A stretch of DNA of 21,633 nt from Rhizophlyctis rosea. Taxonomy: Eukaryota; Chytridiomycota; Chytridiomycetes; Rhizophlyctidales; Rhizophlyctidaceae. The notes under the pieces were generated by a model. The model saw only the letters and a program-made list of their open reading frames with translations. It was not told the DNA's origin and searched no databases. Every line of letters starts with the position of its first letter. Position 1 is the first letter of the stretch. The DNA is taken from positions 1 to 21,633 of the forward strand of contig JADGJC010000509.1 in assembly GCA_027596075.1 (NCBI GenBank). Reading direction: 5' to 3'. The translations under genes and the position numbers were made by a program. Positions 1 to 11,268 of this stretch are shown piece by piece.

Positions 1-394
1 TACACGCGTCATTGAGGTCCGAACCACCTGGATTTCCGAGGCTTGACCTTTGTATCACTCTGGAAGCACAGGAGGTCAAAAATAGCACCCCACGCGTTTT
101 TGATTGCCTAAGCCAAATTGTTTACCTACGTCACACGAGGTCTAAGCCACTATCAGTCTCGTTCCACCTTGAATTATCACTATCAACAATTTTTCCCACT
201 GTTTACTTCAGAAGTAGGCAAGTCATCGTCGAGCAGTGTCATTCTCACGCAGGGGAGTCTCCCACCGGTGCTCTATCGACAACGCACGTAAGAGTCGCAA
301 CACATACTTGCCAGGGTTCTCACCAATGTCTTGTAAATGCTGAGTGTAGGGTCCTTTTCCCAGGTTGTTATTTTTATATACCCAACCAGACAAA
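1..394. other. Upstream region of the carrier gene, no gene seen
   Basis: No coding exon with family similarity is visible. The open frames here lack an ATG start or protein-like composition. The stretch is AT/CT mixed and holds a TATATA-like run near 374-380, only about 15-20 nt before the carrier ATG, so it is too close to be trusted as a TATA box for that start. Two GTTTAC motifs occur near 120 and 200. It presumably contains the carrier promoter and 5' UTR. Confidence 0.4.
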
Positions 395-1993
395 ATGTCT
401 CAAAAAGTGGACGCTGTAGTCGTGCCGGCGCCGTCGTTTTCGGCCGTGACCAAAGGTTGTATTCTGCTCATCCTGCGGCTGCTGTGGGAAATCGGTCTAA
501 CTGTCGGCACCAGATTTCATTGCAGGAACGGTTGGGGGTTGGGCTCAAGTCGGTACGTGGACTCCGGGTCGATAGCGACACCAAGCAGGACTGGACACTC
601 ACCTTGACCGTGCTCACAGCTGCTGGACATCCTTTCGATACCCTGGTGCGCAGAATAGTCTTGTCATTCATTCGTTAATGTATGCTAATGCCATAGTGAG
701 CAGAAAGTGCGGTTACAAACGCAAGGAGATCCGCCGAAATATAAAAGCGCTATGGATTGTTTCAAGATCACTTTGAAGGAGGAAGGAGTGAGTGGCAGCA
801 TGTTACGTACAAGCGAACCTCACATGCATGGCTCACTATTCTTTTCATAGCCTATGGGACTGTACAAGGGAGCATCATCCCCTCTGATGGGCGTAGGAAT
901 TTGGTAAGGCTGGCTGTCTTCTCCAGCGCTGAAGCATACTGAACCTTCCCAAATATAGCAACGCTGTAGTGTTTACCGCAAACTCATCTTTTCGACGATT
1001 GATCGCGACTGGAAATGAGCCGTTGACACTATGTAAGAATGAGCATCGCATCGCACGTCCCTGTATGACATGAAACCAACATGCTCCCATAGCACAACAC
1101 GTGGCCACTGGAGCATTATCTGGATTTGTCATATCATGGTGTGTTCAGTATCATGCTTCAGCTGGAGGATGTCGGCTGAAACTTTGTCTTCCCAGGTTCA
1201 ACGCTCCTTTCGAGTTGCTGAAAGTCAAGCTGCAGACACAAAACCTGAGTTTAGCATCGTCTCCAAATGCCAAACCGCAAGTGAGTCTCTATTCAATCCG
1301 TTGATTGTTCATACAGGCATTGTTGACTCACCTCCTAACAGTATAGTGGAGTGTTTGACTGCGGGATGAAGGTGATGCGGGAACGAGGGGTGACGGGGCT
1401 ATACCGTGGAGTCGGAATCACGCTTCTGCGTGACATCCCTAGTTTTGCGGCGTACTTTGGTGTATATGAAGGGACGAAGATGCTTCTTTCTGGAAATGAC
1501 CCGAAGGCGGAGTTGGGGGCTGCGCAGTTGATTTTGGCGGGTGGGATGGCGGGTATTGCTGCCTGGCTACCTTGCTATCCTCAAGACGTTATCAAGTCTC
1601 GGTAGGCGTTTGTTGCTTGTGTGCACGTGTTCAGGCGGGGCATATTTACTGAAGATCCGGTGCAGCATTCAGAGCGACAATCGGAACGCTTCGGTAGGCA
1701 CATACATCAAGGAGATCCTGCGATCCAGTAATGGCAGCGTTCGGGGCTTCTTCAAAGGTTTTGCTCCCACGATGTTGCGTGCATTCCCCGCGGTAAGCTC
1801 ATTGTTGCTGGATCATGATCGCTCAACATACTGATTTTGCACTGTTGTTAGAACGCCGCAACATTTTTGGCATATGGTGAGCTAAGAGGTTGACGCTGTT
1901 TCCAATTCCAATACTGACTTTCTCTTTTCAGAAATGACCACAAAGGCGATTGACTGGGACTCAAAGTATGGGTCGATCAGTCCTGCGCCATAA
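395..1993 (+). CDS. Mitochondrial carrier family protein (SLC25), basic amino acid / acylcarnitine carrier-like
   Basis: Predicted inner mitochondrial membrane solute carrier. Proposed exons are 395-455, 514-552, 620-645, 704-787, 851-903, 959-1032, 1093-1138, 1196-1280, 1342-1601, 1666-1792, 1852-1876 and 1932-1993. All phases join, giving 313 residues, the usual size for the family. The three-fold carrier repeat is clear: GHPFDTLKVRLQ (P38), NAPFELLKVKLQ (P132) and CYPQDVIKSRIQ (P236), each with Px[DE]xx[KR]. Residues around LYKGASSPLMGVG and NAVVF resemble the SLC25A29/ORT/BAC branch, which transports basic amino acids or acylcarnitines, so the substrate is inferred only to that level. Exons 3 and 11 are 26 and 25 nt. 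The start ATG is the first that fits the carrier N-terminus. The gene converges with the PP2A subunit 178 nt downstream. The family call is firm; the substrate is not. Confidence 0.9.
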
Positions 1994-2171
1994 AACTCTT
2001 ATATATTGCTGCATATAGATTTGTACATAGGACCGTAGTTAGTTATTTACAATGGTGGTGGACGCATAGATTCCCATGAAATTATTTACACGTATAGTTA
2101 GCCTTTTAATCAACAACTTTCTTGAGGCATTACTACTTGTTCGCTTGCCTGTGGGGCATCGCCAGGATCCC
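1994..2171. other. Convergent intergenic spacer
   Basis: This 178-nt AT-rich spacer lies between the stop codons of the carrier (+) and the PP2A B''-type subunit (-). It must hold both 3' UTRs and poly(A) sites, possibly overlapping. No gene is seen. Confidence 0.5.
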
Positions 2172-4241
2172 TCACTTTGAGCCGTCGCCCCCCATTTCTC
2201 GATTGTCGTAGGCCCAAAACCCGCGAGTATCACTATGAGTGATGTGAGTAATCAAAAGGTCGTGGCTTATGAAAAATGAGAAAACTGACCTCAGAATGTT
2301 GACAATGGTCCCACCCACGCCGCACTCCAGGAGATCTGGTAATGGAAGTCAGCATTAAACTCCATCAAACCAATCACTGATCATCGCACCTTGAAGAGTT
2401 ATGATGCTCGTGTCCTTAGGATGTGCCATGTCGAAAATCTCGTTCTGATATGCAGGAAGTTTGAGACATATACACTCACTCAGACGTTATTCAGATCCAT
2501 TGAACTTACAGTAACATCAGCGACATCGACCACTTCCTGCCCCATAGCGTCCATTGCTTCTAACACTGCCTAACATACCCCGAATCGCCGATAGGGCATG
2601 CCATTGTAAGCATATTTTCGAGCGCAGCGAACCTGTTCGTTTGCCACCCTCACCTTGAAGAAGTAGCTGACGGTGAACTCATCTAAGAAGCCCTGCCCTT
2701 TAATATCCAAAAGTCGGAAACAATAAGCTATTGCCTCGGGAGTTTGGATGTTTTCCATAGCAAGAACGAAGTCGAGGAATGCTTTGTAATCCTGAACGTG
2801 GTAATATAATTCTTGGTGAGCAACCGTTCAACAATTCATTTCTATCCAAGATTTGGCACCATACCATTTGTCCGCCATAAGTTTGATATTCTGAGCATTG
2901 ACGTAGGTGTCAGTTGATGGATCGGGCAGTGGCAAAAGATTGGCAACCTCACCTTGGAAAACTCTGTCCAGAAACACTCCAGTTAATGTCCCATTACTGT
3001 AGCCAGCCAATTCTGACCTACTCAGCATTCCATTGCGGTCCAAGTCCATATTCAGAAATTGTCCTGCCGAACAGCCGCAATTCAGTCACCTGGCAAATAC
3101 TTCGTCTTCATCAGTTATTGACTTACCATATATGCGAAGACTTGAGTACGCAGAAAACCAGTTTGTTCGTTCGTAGTCTCTCGAAAGTTCATTTTCGCGC
3201 AATTCAAACATTTCCGTCAGGATTGGGGACAAGAGAATAGTCTGGATGCTGATTTTTCCTACAGTGGTGACGGTGCAAAGTGTGTAGTCAGTTGGGTCCA
3301 AAGGGCTGAAGCCAAAAGCTTTACCTCTCCGCATTGGATCCAAGAAAAAGATGAACTTCCGAACGGCGGTACAGATGTAGAACTTATAGAATGACTCATT
3401 GAGATTTTGCAGGTTTAGGGACGGTATGAGATCGGAAACATAATCTTGCATTTCCTGCGCAAGAAGTTACAGGTTGCTGTCACTGAACAGACGATGCGCC
3501 ATACCCACATCCTCGGTCAAGAAGCCGTCGTGATCGCCATCGTAGGCACTCATATCTAGGCGCGCTTGGAGCAAGGAGACTATAGAAGTGTGAGAGGCCT
3601 TTCATGGACTCTGTGATTTGATGAGGGATCATACCTTTGCGCAATACGTAATTGAAGAATTGAAGCACGGGAATGCGTCCTTCGTCATCCGGTGCAAAAT
3701 GGAGAAATGTAGACGGTTTGAAAAACGATTGTAATTTGTCAGGCAGCATGGAGGAGACTATTTCAAAATCCACAAACGCTATCCGCTGCAGCAAACCAGT
3801 CAGTGCCAGCTCATTGGATGGTATGGGGTATACGCCTTACACGGTCTTCATCGTTTCCATCTGACGACCTTTCGCACAGGAAGTCCCAAAGAACATCCAA
3901 TTCCTCATTTGACAGCAGCTGTTCTGCTTGGTGTTCCAAGAATTGTTCGTATGAAGCAGCTGTCAAAGCTGCGGAAACGGGATCGTCCGCGGGGTCTGCG
4001 GTTTTCTACACCTTCAGTGAGCTTGGCCTGCTCACCAGCAACAGTAAGACATATCACTATCGCTTACTTTGAAATAAAAGCGTGGAATTCCGCCTTGAGC
4101 CCGCTCCTTTCTGCGCTGCTCGTCAAGAAGATCACGAAAGTGACCTTCCTCAGCTTCTGCGGCCTCACTTGGAGTGGGGGACGGCGCGGAGAAGACAAAG
4201 TCCCCCAGAGCTTCCTCCAAAGCGTCTACGGCCTGTTGCAT
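2172..4241 (-). CDS. PP2A regulatory subunit B''-type, PPP2R3C / TON2-FASS family
   Basis: EF-hand regulatory subunit expected to target or tune protein phosphatase 2A. Proposed exons, in gene order: 4241-4068, 4005-3841, 3785-3635, 3579-3509, 3454-3325, 3258-3127, 3063-2953, 2890-2865, 2791-2654, 2569-2510, 2444-2390, 2335-2290, 2232-2172. All phases agree, giving 439 residues (human PPP2R3C is about 450). Recognisable blocks are FYICTAVRKFIFFLDPMRRG, NWFSAYSSLRIYG, FLDRVFQ, DYKAFLDFVLAMEN, CFRLLDIKGQGFL, NEIFDMAHPKD and GFWAYDNRE. Two EF-hand loops are canonical: DGDHDGFLTEDE (residues 177-188) and DLDRNGMLSRSE (281-292). A third (DIKGQG...) is degenerate. VSLLQARLDMS resembles plant TON2 more than the animal protein. 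In plants and animals the family acts in cortical microtubule or centrosome organisation; a similar role here is inference. The N-terminus is poorly conserved, so the start at 4241 is the least certain part. Confidence 0.92.
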
Positions 4242-4752
4242 ATCGCTATGTGTTCATACAGTATGTTTCAAACGTCCGTGCTAGATCTAAATAGTGGGAT
4301 GGGTTTTTGTGAACGCATGGGACAAGAGTTCAGCAAGTGAGCCATAAGCAAAGTTTGCAAGCTGCTTCGCGTTGTGGCTTTTGGCCCGCGCCAGCGGCCA
4401 CAACCACAACCAACCACCTCCCCCTGCCCAGTGTCCGCCTCCTGCAACCTCCCTTTCCATTTTCTCTATCCAGTTTTGCAACTGTCTGGTATCCGCTTTC
4501 TCCAATAAGCGGCCCACAACTGGCCCTTTTGTTGGAAGCAAGGCAATTAGGTCATAGTACCGTGATTATACGCGTGCAAGTCAAGAGTGGGTGTGCTGTG
4601 GACGCGCTTCCGGCCAGCAGTCTGTTTACTCACAAAAACTTGTCTCAACTAGCGATAGAAACGTTTGGCCTATTTTCGCCATCTTGCCTTCTTTTCTCGT
4701 CGCCCTGCTGTGCAGCTGAGGGTTGTCCTTTAACCATGGGTCTTCGCCGGCA
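4242..4752. promoter_or_regulatory. Divergent promoter region between the PP2A subunit gene and FAB1
   Basis: This roughly 510-nt region separates two genes transcribed away from each other, so it should contain both promoters and 5' UTRs. It is rich in CT and CCA tracts around 4400-4480. No clear TATA box was seen on either strand. A minus-strand open frame at 4287-4541 has no ATG at its 5' end and is not supported as an exon. An ATG-initiated upstream frame sits at 4736-4765 (separate entry). Confidence 0.55.
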
Positions 4753-4765
4753 ATGGCGCACTTAG
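4736..4765 (+). promoter_or_regulatory. Short upstream ORF overlapping the FAB1 start codon
   Basis: The ATG at 4736 opens a nine-codon frame, MGLRRQWRT, ending in TAG at 4763-4765. It lies in a different frame from FAB1 and overlaps its ATG at 4753. Its context (A at -3, G at +4, ACCATGG) is stronger than or equal to that of the main start (G at -3, G at +4). If transcribed, it could lower FAB1 translation by leaky scanning. The transcription start site is unknown, so it may not be in the mRNA. Confidence 0.45.
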
Positions 4766-7700
4766 TGAATATGAGTTATCGCAATGGGTCGCCAGCACCC
4801 TCAACGGCCGACTCACAGAGTACAGGGTCGGGCCTTGAATCGTTTGATCCTCACGTTAGTGAGCAAGCGGCACAAAAAGGCGGCTTCTTCTCCGGACTTT
4901 GGAAGGCCGTAGCGCGAACTGGCTCTGAGCCCACCACACCAGCTGTAGTGCCCCCAGTTCAGCCGCATAGACCTTCCGACGCGTCGCTAAACGCTGATAC
5001 CACCCATCATGTCGGACAACTGGCGAGCTCACCCAGCGTGGCGGTGCCTATCATCAGAGAGCAGGCAGCCGATGGAGTGTCACTCAGCTCGTCCTTTGAA
5101 TCCACCTCCAGTGTGGCACGATCCATGGCGGACTCTATTGGACTGCATAGCACAGGGATGAATGATACTGAACTGGATAAATCCTCTGTCCGATTGATAC
5201 GGAGATTGCGAAATCTCAACTCGCAAGGAATCACGAAAGAATATTGGATGCAGGACGAGAAGGTAATATGCCCCTGCCTGCCCCCGCTCTATGCATACTG
5301 TTATCTCAATGTGAAAATAGGTCAAAGAATGCTACGATTGTAAACTTCCCTTCACAACCTTTCGGCGAAAACATCACTGTAGGATCTGTGGTAGGATCAT
5401 TTCGCTTTGAGATGGCCGGGAAGTGCCTCAAAACTTTTCCGTCATCAGGACAAATCTTCTGCCATAGATGCGCATCTCACATAATCTCCGGTTCGCGCTT
5501 TGGATATAGTGGGGATATGTATGTACTTAGTATCATGGACTTATCAACCTGCCTATATAGATCAACTCACCCCATTAATTTCAGGCGAGTTTGCACATTC
5601 TGCCTCAAACTCATGTCAGACTATGGCGCAGATGAAACGGGTGAACAATGGGATGTGCCAGGCTCTTTGCCAAACCCTACCACACCTCGACCTTCCATTA
5701 CCGGCCATGTAACGCAACCACCACCAACCACTGCGTCTGCGCAATATAGTGGGCCGAACCTGCCAGTACCAGGCACAAAGCACCGCATGCCATCGACGTC
5801 GCCGGAGGTTCAGTCGATGGAAGGATTGAAGCGTCTGTTCGCTGGCCCAAGGGCGATCCGCCGTGCCCCATCAGAGGAGGTTGCGCCTGAATACGCCACG
5901 AGTTCAGTACCGTTCCGCAGCATCTTGGATGACGATAAAGCATCAGTGACAGATCTTAGCGTTGATTTGATGGATCCGGAAATAGCGTTGTACACGACGG
6001 ATGATGAGGTGGAGACGCCAAGTGAAAGCTGGATGTTCAACCTTACCTCCAATTACGGCGGCGGGGATTTGACTCCGGAATACTTTAGCCTATTATCTAG
6101 CAAGTCGTCTATCAATGATGACGCCGCGAAAGAACTTAGTGGGAAGGCCATGTCTCGGTTGAGGATTCACAGGAGCATGAAGAACGAAGAACTTCGTCAG
6201 CAGTTCACGAGGGACAAGATGAAAAGGAGGAGCCTCTCACTAAGCCATGCGCGATCCACGAAGTTTTCCAGCAGATCGGTTACTCGACAAATCAGCCGGG
6301 CAACGCTTGCGGGTACTGCTGAGAGCATGATGGAAAACGCTCCTGAGTATGGCTCGTTGCCATCCACCTCTATCACACAGCGGCATTGGCGAGGCGGTTC
6401 CATACCTCCTAATGTAGAGCTCAATCCGGCATCTCTCACGCATATGCGGCGGCTATTACGACAAGTCCTTCACGAGTCTGACCTTGAAGCCGTTCGGGAA
6501 TGGGAGGGAGTTCTTATGAACCTTATGTTGAAAGTGTGCGACAATGTGCAACCGGATGTTCGGGCTGGGGATGACATCGACATACGGCATTATGTGAAAA
6601 TCAAGAAGGTTTCTGGAGGGACGCCGCATGATTCGGAGTACGTTCACGGTGTGGCGTGTTCGAAGAATGTTGCCCATAAGAAGATGGTGCGACCTGTAAA
6701 CAATCCGAAGATCCTTCTGCTGACTTTCGCCCTCGAATACGAGAGAGTAGAAAATCAGTTCCTTAGTTTAGAGCCGGTTTTGTCACAGGAGCGGGAGCAT
6801 TTGAAGAATTTGGTGGCGAGGATATTGGCACTGAAACCGGATGTGGTCCTGGTGGAAAAGACGGTTGCGAGGTTGGCGTTGGAGTTTCTTCTGGAGGCAA
6901 ACGTGGCGGTTGCGTACAATGTGAAGCCTTCCGTCATTGAAGCTTTAGCGAGGTGTACACGGGCGGACGTGATTTCTTCCATTGATAAGTTAGCTTTAGA
7001 ACCGCAGTTGGGGAGCTGCGAGTTATTTCACGTGAAGACTTTCATGCATCCAGACATACCGGGGTATCGGAAAAGCTTTCTCTACTTCGAAGGGTGCCCG
7101 AGGGAGTTGGGATGCACATTGATGTTGCGGGGAGCAAACGTCGAGACTTTGGCGAAATTGAAGCAGATTGCGGATCTGATGGCATTCGTTGTCTATAATC
7201 TAAAGCTAGAAACGTTCTTATTTCGCGATCAGTACGCTGCACTTCCACAAAGATCACCATCAGCCTTGGATTGCACAACGCTCGACCTTTATTGCGACAT
7301 CCTTACCAGCCAAAATATCGAATCCCTTCGCGACCCAAACCTTGACCGCGTTACTCGTGCCATTCGCCTGTATCAACATACAATACTGTCCGTATCGCCC
7401 CACGTCAGATTCCCTCCTCCATACCTACTGGTCCGCATGAAAGAGCAGGAACGACAGATGACGGCCGCGATGAATAAGAAGTCGCAAATGGACAAATCGA
7501 AGCCAGAATTGGTCAAGATGGGGGACTACCGAGCGCCAGACGGGGTGGATGTGTCGGATCCAGAGGCGGGGGCATTTGCTATCTTTGAGACGACCGGTCT
7601 TTGCATACCTGATTCCTTCTCATCACTGGAAACCAGGGCGGGGATTAGCTACCTTTTAGAAAGCGCGGAGAGCCTTAGTCCATTCGGTCATCAGAGTATC

Positions 7701-10700
7701 ATGGTGTTGTACTGGAATAGTTGCGCTGGAACAACGATACCATGTCAGGCTCCGGAACAGCACTTGATCGAGTACTATCGGGCTACGGATATGACACTCG
7801 GTCAATATTTGGAAGAGTTATATTTCAACTCGGACTTTATTTGCGCGTCGAAACTGTGCGATCGGAAGATGCTTGTGCATTTCCGCAGCTACGCACACTG
7901 GCAAGGGCGGGTTAATGTTGTCATTGAACAATTTCCATGTCCGGTGCAGGGGATGGAGGCCACGATACTGATGTGGAGTGCTTGCAAGCAATGCGGTCAC
8001 ACAACTCCATATGTGCCCATGTCCGAGGAAACGTGGAAGTACTCGTTCGGGAAATATTTAGAATTGTGGTATTATTGTGCACAGTCGGATTGTCGGGGGC
8101 CGCTCTGCTCGCATAACGTCCATATCGATTATATTCGCTTCTTCGGCCTCAAAAACCTTGCTGTCAGGTTCGAATACGATCCCATTGATCTTTTGGAAGT
8201 CACCGTCCCGCCCATGCGCCTTCGGATCCGAACGGAGCAGAGCACGAAGCTTCGGCAGGGGGATGCAGATGGTCTTCGGGATATGATCACGCGGTATTTT
8301 GATTCAATCTCGGAACGTATCAAGAACTTCACGTACGAGATCGTGGCGAAGGAGAAGGTGCAGGCGTGTAAGGAGGCAATGATGGAGTTGGGACGACGGG
8401 CGGGATTGGAGAAGAAGTACATGTTGCAGCTTCTTCAGCAGACTATGATTAGCAGTGCTCCGTCGGATACGATCGCATTGAATGGGGTTTTTCGCGCGCT
8501 CCATGAAAAGGTGACGGGCTGGGACATTGAGTTTGCGAATTTTGTGCGGACGTATTTGCAGTCGGATACGAAGGAGATTCGGCGTATGACGGCGGCTCAG
8601 ATTAGACGTATGTTTGCGGATCGGGATGGGGTAGATAGGAATAGCTCGATCAATGGTGGGGTTGCGCAGGAGTCTCCTGTTCTTGAGATTGAGATGACGG
8701 CGAATCCAGCGACGTCTGAGGTTCCGTTGCCAAATTTGGGGTCTTCGCCGTCATCTGCTCGGAATCAGCTCTGGTTGCGGCCGTTTGAGCGAATATCAGA
8801 TAGAGACCTATCGGATCCTAGGCCGTACACGTACCGACGGTTGTCACTGGAACTTATGCGAGATAGTGCCATTAACAAGGACTTGGATTTGACTGGCGTG
8901 GAACTACCTGTTGAGCTACCCGTCGTCGGGCCGCACCCGTCTCGCGCGTCGAACTTTACCGAATTCCATGGTCGTCAACCAATTTCACCCGCACGAACGA
9001 CGGATCGGCTCCAGGTTCCGTCCTCCACTCCGTACCGTACTGGTCTTTGGTCGCGTCCTTCCACCGATGACATCACACTGATCAGGTCTAAGCTATATCG
9101 CCCTTCCATTGAATGGCTCTTGAAAGAACCGTCAGAGTTGGAGGAGGACCCAATGTCTCCGCTCGGCGCGCATGCGGCAGAGGATCTCTTGGGCGAAGAT
9201 AGTGAGTCCATCAAGGAAGGCGGGGAGTCGGTGGAGGATCCGTTCTATTATGGGAAGGCGGAAATGGGCGATGATGAGGACTTCCCGATGGAGTGGAATA
9301 CTATTAGCGGTGTTTCGGTCGAGGCGTTGGAGGGGGATAAGAGCACTTTCCCGCCGGAGTTGTTGTTGATGGGGGGCGAGAGGACTTCGATAATGAAGAC
9401 GATCACCAACTTGTGGACGGGGAATGCGGCCAATTTTTTGCCATTGGAGTATCCTATGTGGGTGGCGGAAGAGTTTGAAGTTGTTTTAGAGCAACCGTAA
9501 TCGAATTGCTGATCACCTTCATGATAGATCCGCTACCGAACATGTTTTCCCTGACTCTCTTGTCGTTGTGCGGGAAGATGAGCCCAGCTCAATCATCGCA
9601 TTCACATTGAAGTATGTTGATGATAACGCAACAGGTTATCTTTAGAGCGGGTTTCTTAACGATATTTCAGTTCGAAGCATTATAAGGAAAAGTTGTTATC
9701 TATGCAACAAGGCGGGGATGCACTCTTGTTACCGCCCGCCCCGGAAGATACCCTCTCTCGTTACTCCATTGAATTGGATGATCAGTACGGGGATATTGAA
9801 GAGACTCTATTGCGGGGCACCGGAACTCATATTCGTTACCGTGAGTGTTTTCGAATCAATTCGCGGCGCGTATGTATAGTGTTTGCATTGCATCTTCGTT
9901 GATATCATGCACTTCAGAATTCTGGGATGGAACAACGCGAATGAACTGCAAGATTTTCTTCGCGGAGCAGTTTGACGCATTGCGGAGGAATTGCGGATGT
10001 GATGAGACCTTTGTGCAGAGTTTAGCCCGATGCGTACGGTGGGATACGGGCGGTGGGAAGTCTGGATCTACGTTCTTGAAGACACGAGGTATGCAGTGTG
10101 GCCGGTGCAATTTGAGGTGGAAATGGTATGCTGATTGATGTGACCCAGATGATCGTTATGTTGTCAAGCAACTATCTCGACCCGAAATGGACGCGCTGTA
10201 TAAGTTTGCTCCTGCGTACTTCGAGTACATGTCACAGGCCTTCTTCCATGAGGTACCTTCGTAGCAACCATCTTGCGACACTGCGAGTGTGAAATTACTC
10301 AACATTTATTGTTTAGCTGCCCACTGTTCTAGCGAAGATCTTCGGGTTTTACCGCATCTCTTTCAAAAACCCTACGACGGGTCGGTCCATGCGAATGGAC
10401 CTCTTCGTTATGGAAAATCTCTTCTATGAACGCAAGATTTCCCGGGTATGGTTGGACATTGGATTGAACTCCATTCTTTGGTTCCTTTTCATCTGAGATG
10501 TCTTGTTCTACAGATTTTTGATCTGAAAGGCTCCATGCGGAATCGTCACGTTCAGTCGACAGGCCGGCAGAATGAAGTTTTACTGGATGAGAATTTAGTC
10601 GAATGTAAGTGGTTGCCACAAGGGATCAACATAATTTGGAATGAGCGCTCACAGTTCCTAACTCCAGTCATATACGAATCACCTCTCTTCATCCGCGAAC

Positions 10701-11158
10701 ACTCGAAAAAGTTGCTGCGAGCGTCTGTGTGGAATGATACCCTCTTTTTGTCCAAGCTGAATGTGATGGATTACTCGCTGTTGGTGGGGATTGATGAGGA
10801 GAATAATGAGCTCGTTGTTGGGATTGTTGGTACGTGTGACTTCCTAGCTTAGTGATCTATTGGAACGTCTCTGACGATTATGTCTGCAGATTATATTCGG
10901 ACTTTCACGTGGGATAAGAAGTTGGAGAGCTGGGTTAAGGAAACGGCATTTTTGGGGGGTGGAGGTAAGGAACCGACTATCGTGTCTCCAAGACAGTATA
11001 AGAATCGGTTCAGGGAGGCGATGGAAAGATATTTCCTGATGGTGAGTGATTGGTTGGGCGACTTTCAATGATCGCGTGCTAATTTCCACCGGATTTCCTA
11101 GGTACCTGACAAGTTCACCTCACCAAAGTCATTTAGACCACCTGGTCGGCCTATGTAA
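4753..11158 (+). CDS. FAB1: 1-phosphatidylinositol-3-phosphate 5-kinase Fab1 (PIKfyve homologue)
   Basis: Makes PtdIns(3,5)P2 from PtdIns3P on endosome and vacuole membranes. Exons: 4753-5262, 5321-5390, 5449-5518, 5585-9496, 9528-9611, 9671-9840, 9918-10088, 10149-10252, 10317-10445, 10514-10604, 10668-10829, 10890-11041, 11102-11158. They give 1893 residues with consistent phases. The FYVE zinc finger (about residues 164-231) shows [22 protein letters not shown] and VCTFC. A CCT/Cpn60-like domain lies near 590-770 ([23 protein letters not shown]). A Cys-rich conserved region follows, including [20 protein letters not shown] and [15 protein letters not shown]. The C-terminal PIPK domain (from about 1520) has [34 protein letters not shown] and FTWDKK. 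No DEP domain was seen, as is usual for fungal Fab1. The N-terminal 160 residues are low-complexity Ser/Thr/Pro-rich. The call is very secure; the exact start is less so because of an overlapping upstream ATG. Confidence 0.97.
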
Positions 11159-11268
11159 TTAGTGTAGATGATCATTTTATGTAGATAGATATTCAAAAGG
11201 TATTGTATACAAATGTTTGACTCGCTATGAACAAAACGGAACGATCGTGAAGGACATTGAAGGGCGCC
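11159..11268. other. Convergent intergenic spacer after FAB1
   Basis: This AT-rich 110-nt spacer separates the FAB1 stop from the stop of the minus-strand membrane protein gene. It must hold both 3' ends. No gene is seen. Confidence 0.5.

Noticed and set aside
12..419. 135-codon plus-strand frame at the left edge
   Set aside because: No ATG start, no family similarity, and it overlaps the real carrier start in another frame.
4287..4541. Minus-strand frame with a coiled-coil-like start upstream of the PP2A subunit gene
   Set aside because: It begins at a TTG, not ATG, has no splice that joins it clearly to the PP2A exons, and lies in the divergent promoter region.
5244..5584. Long plus-strand frame apparently starting at 5244 and running into the large FAB1 exon
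   Set aside because: It reads through three introns in the wrong frame for the FYVE domain. The spliced exons 4753-5262, 5321-5390 and 5449-5518 restore every zinc-binding motif.
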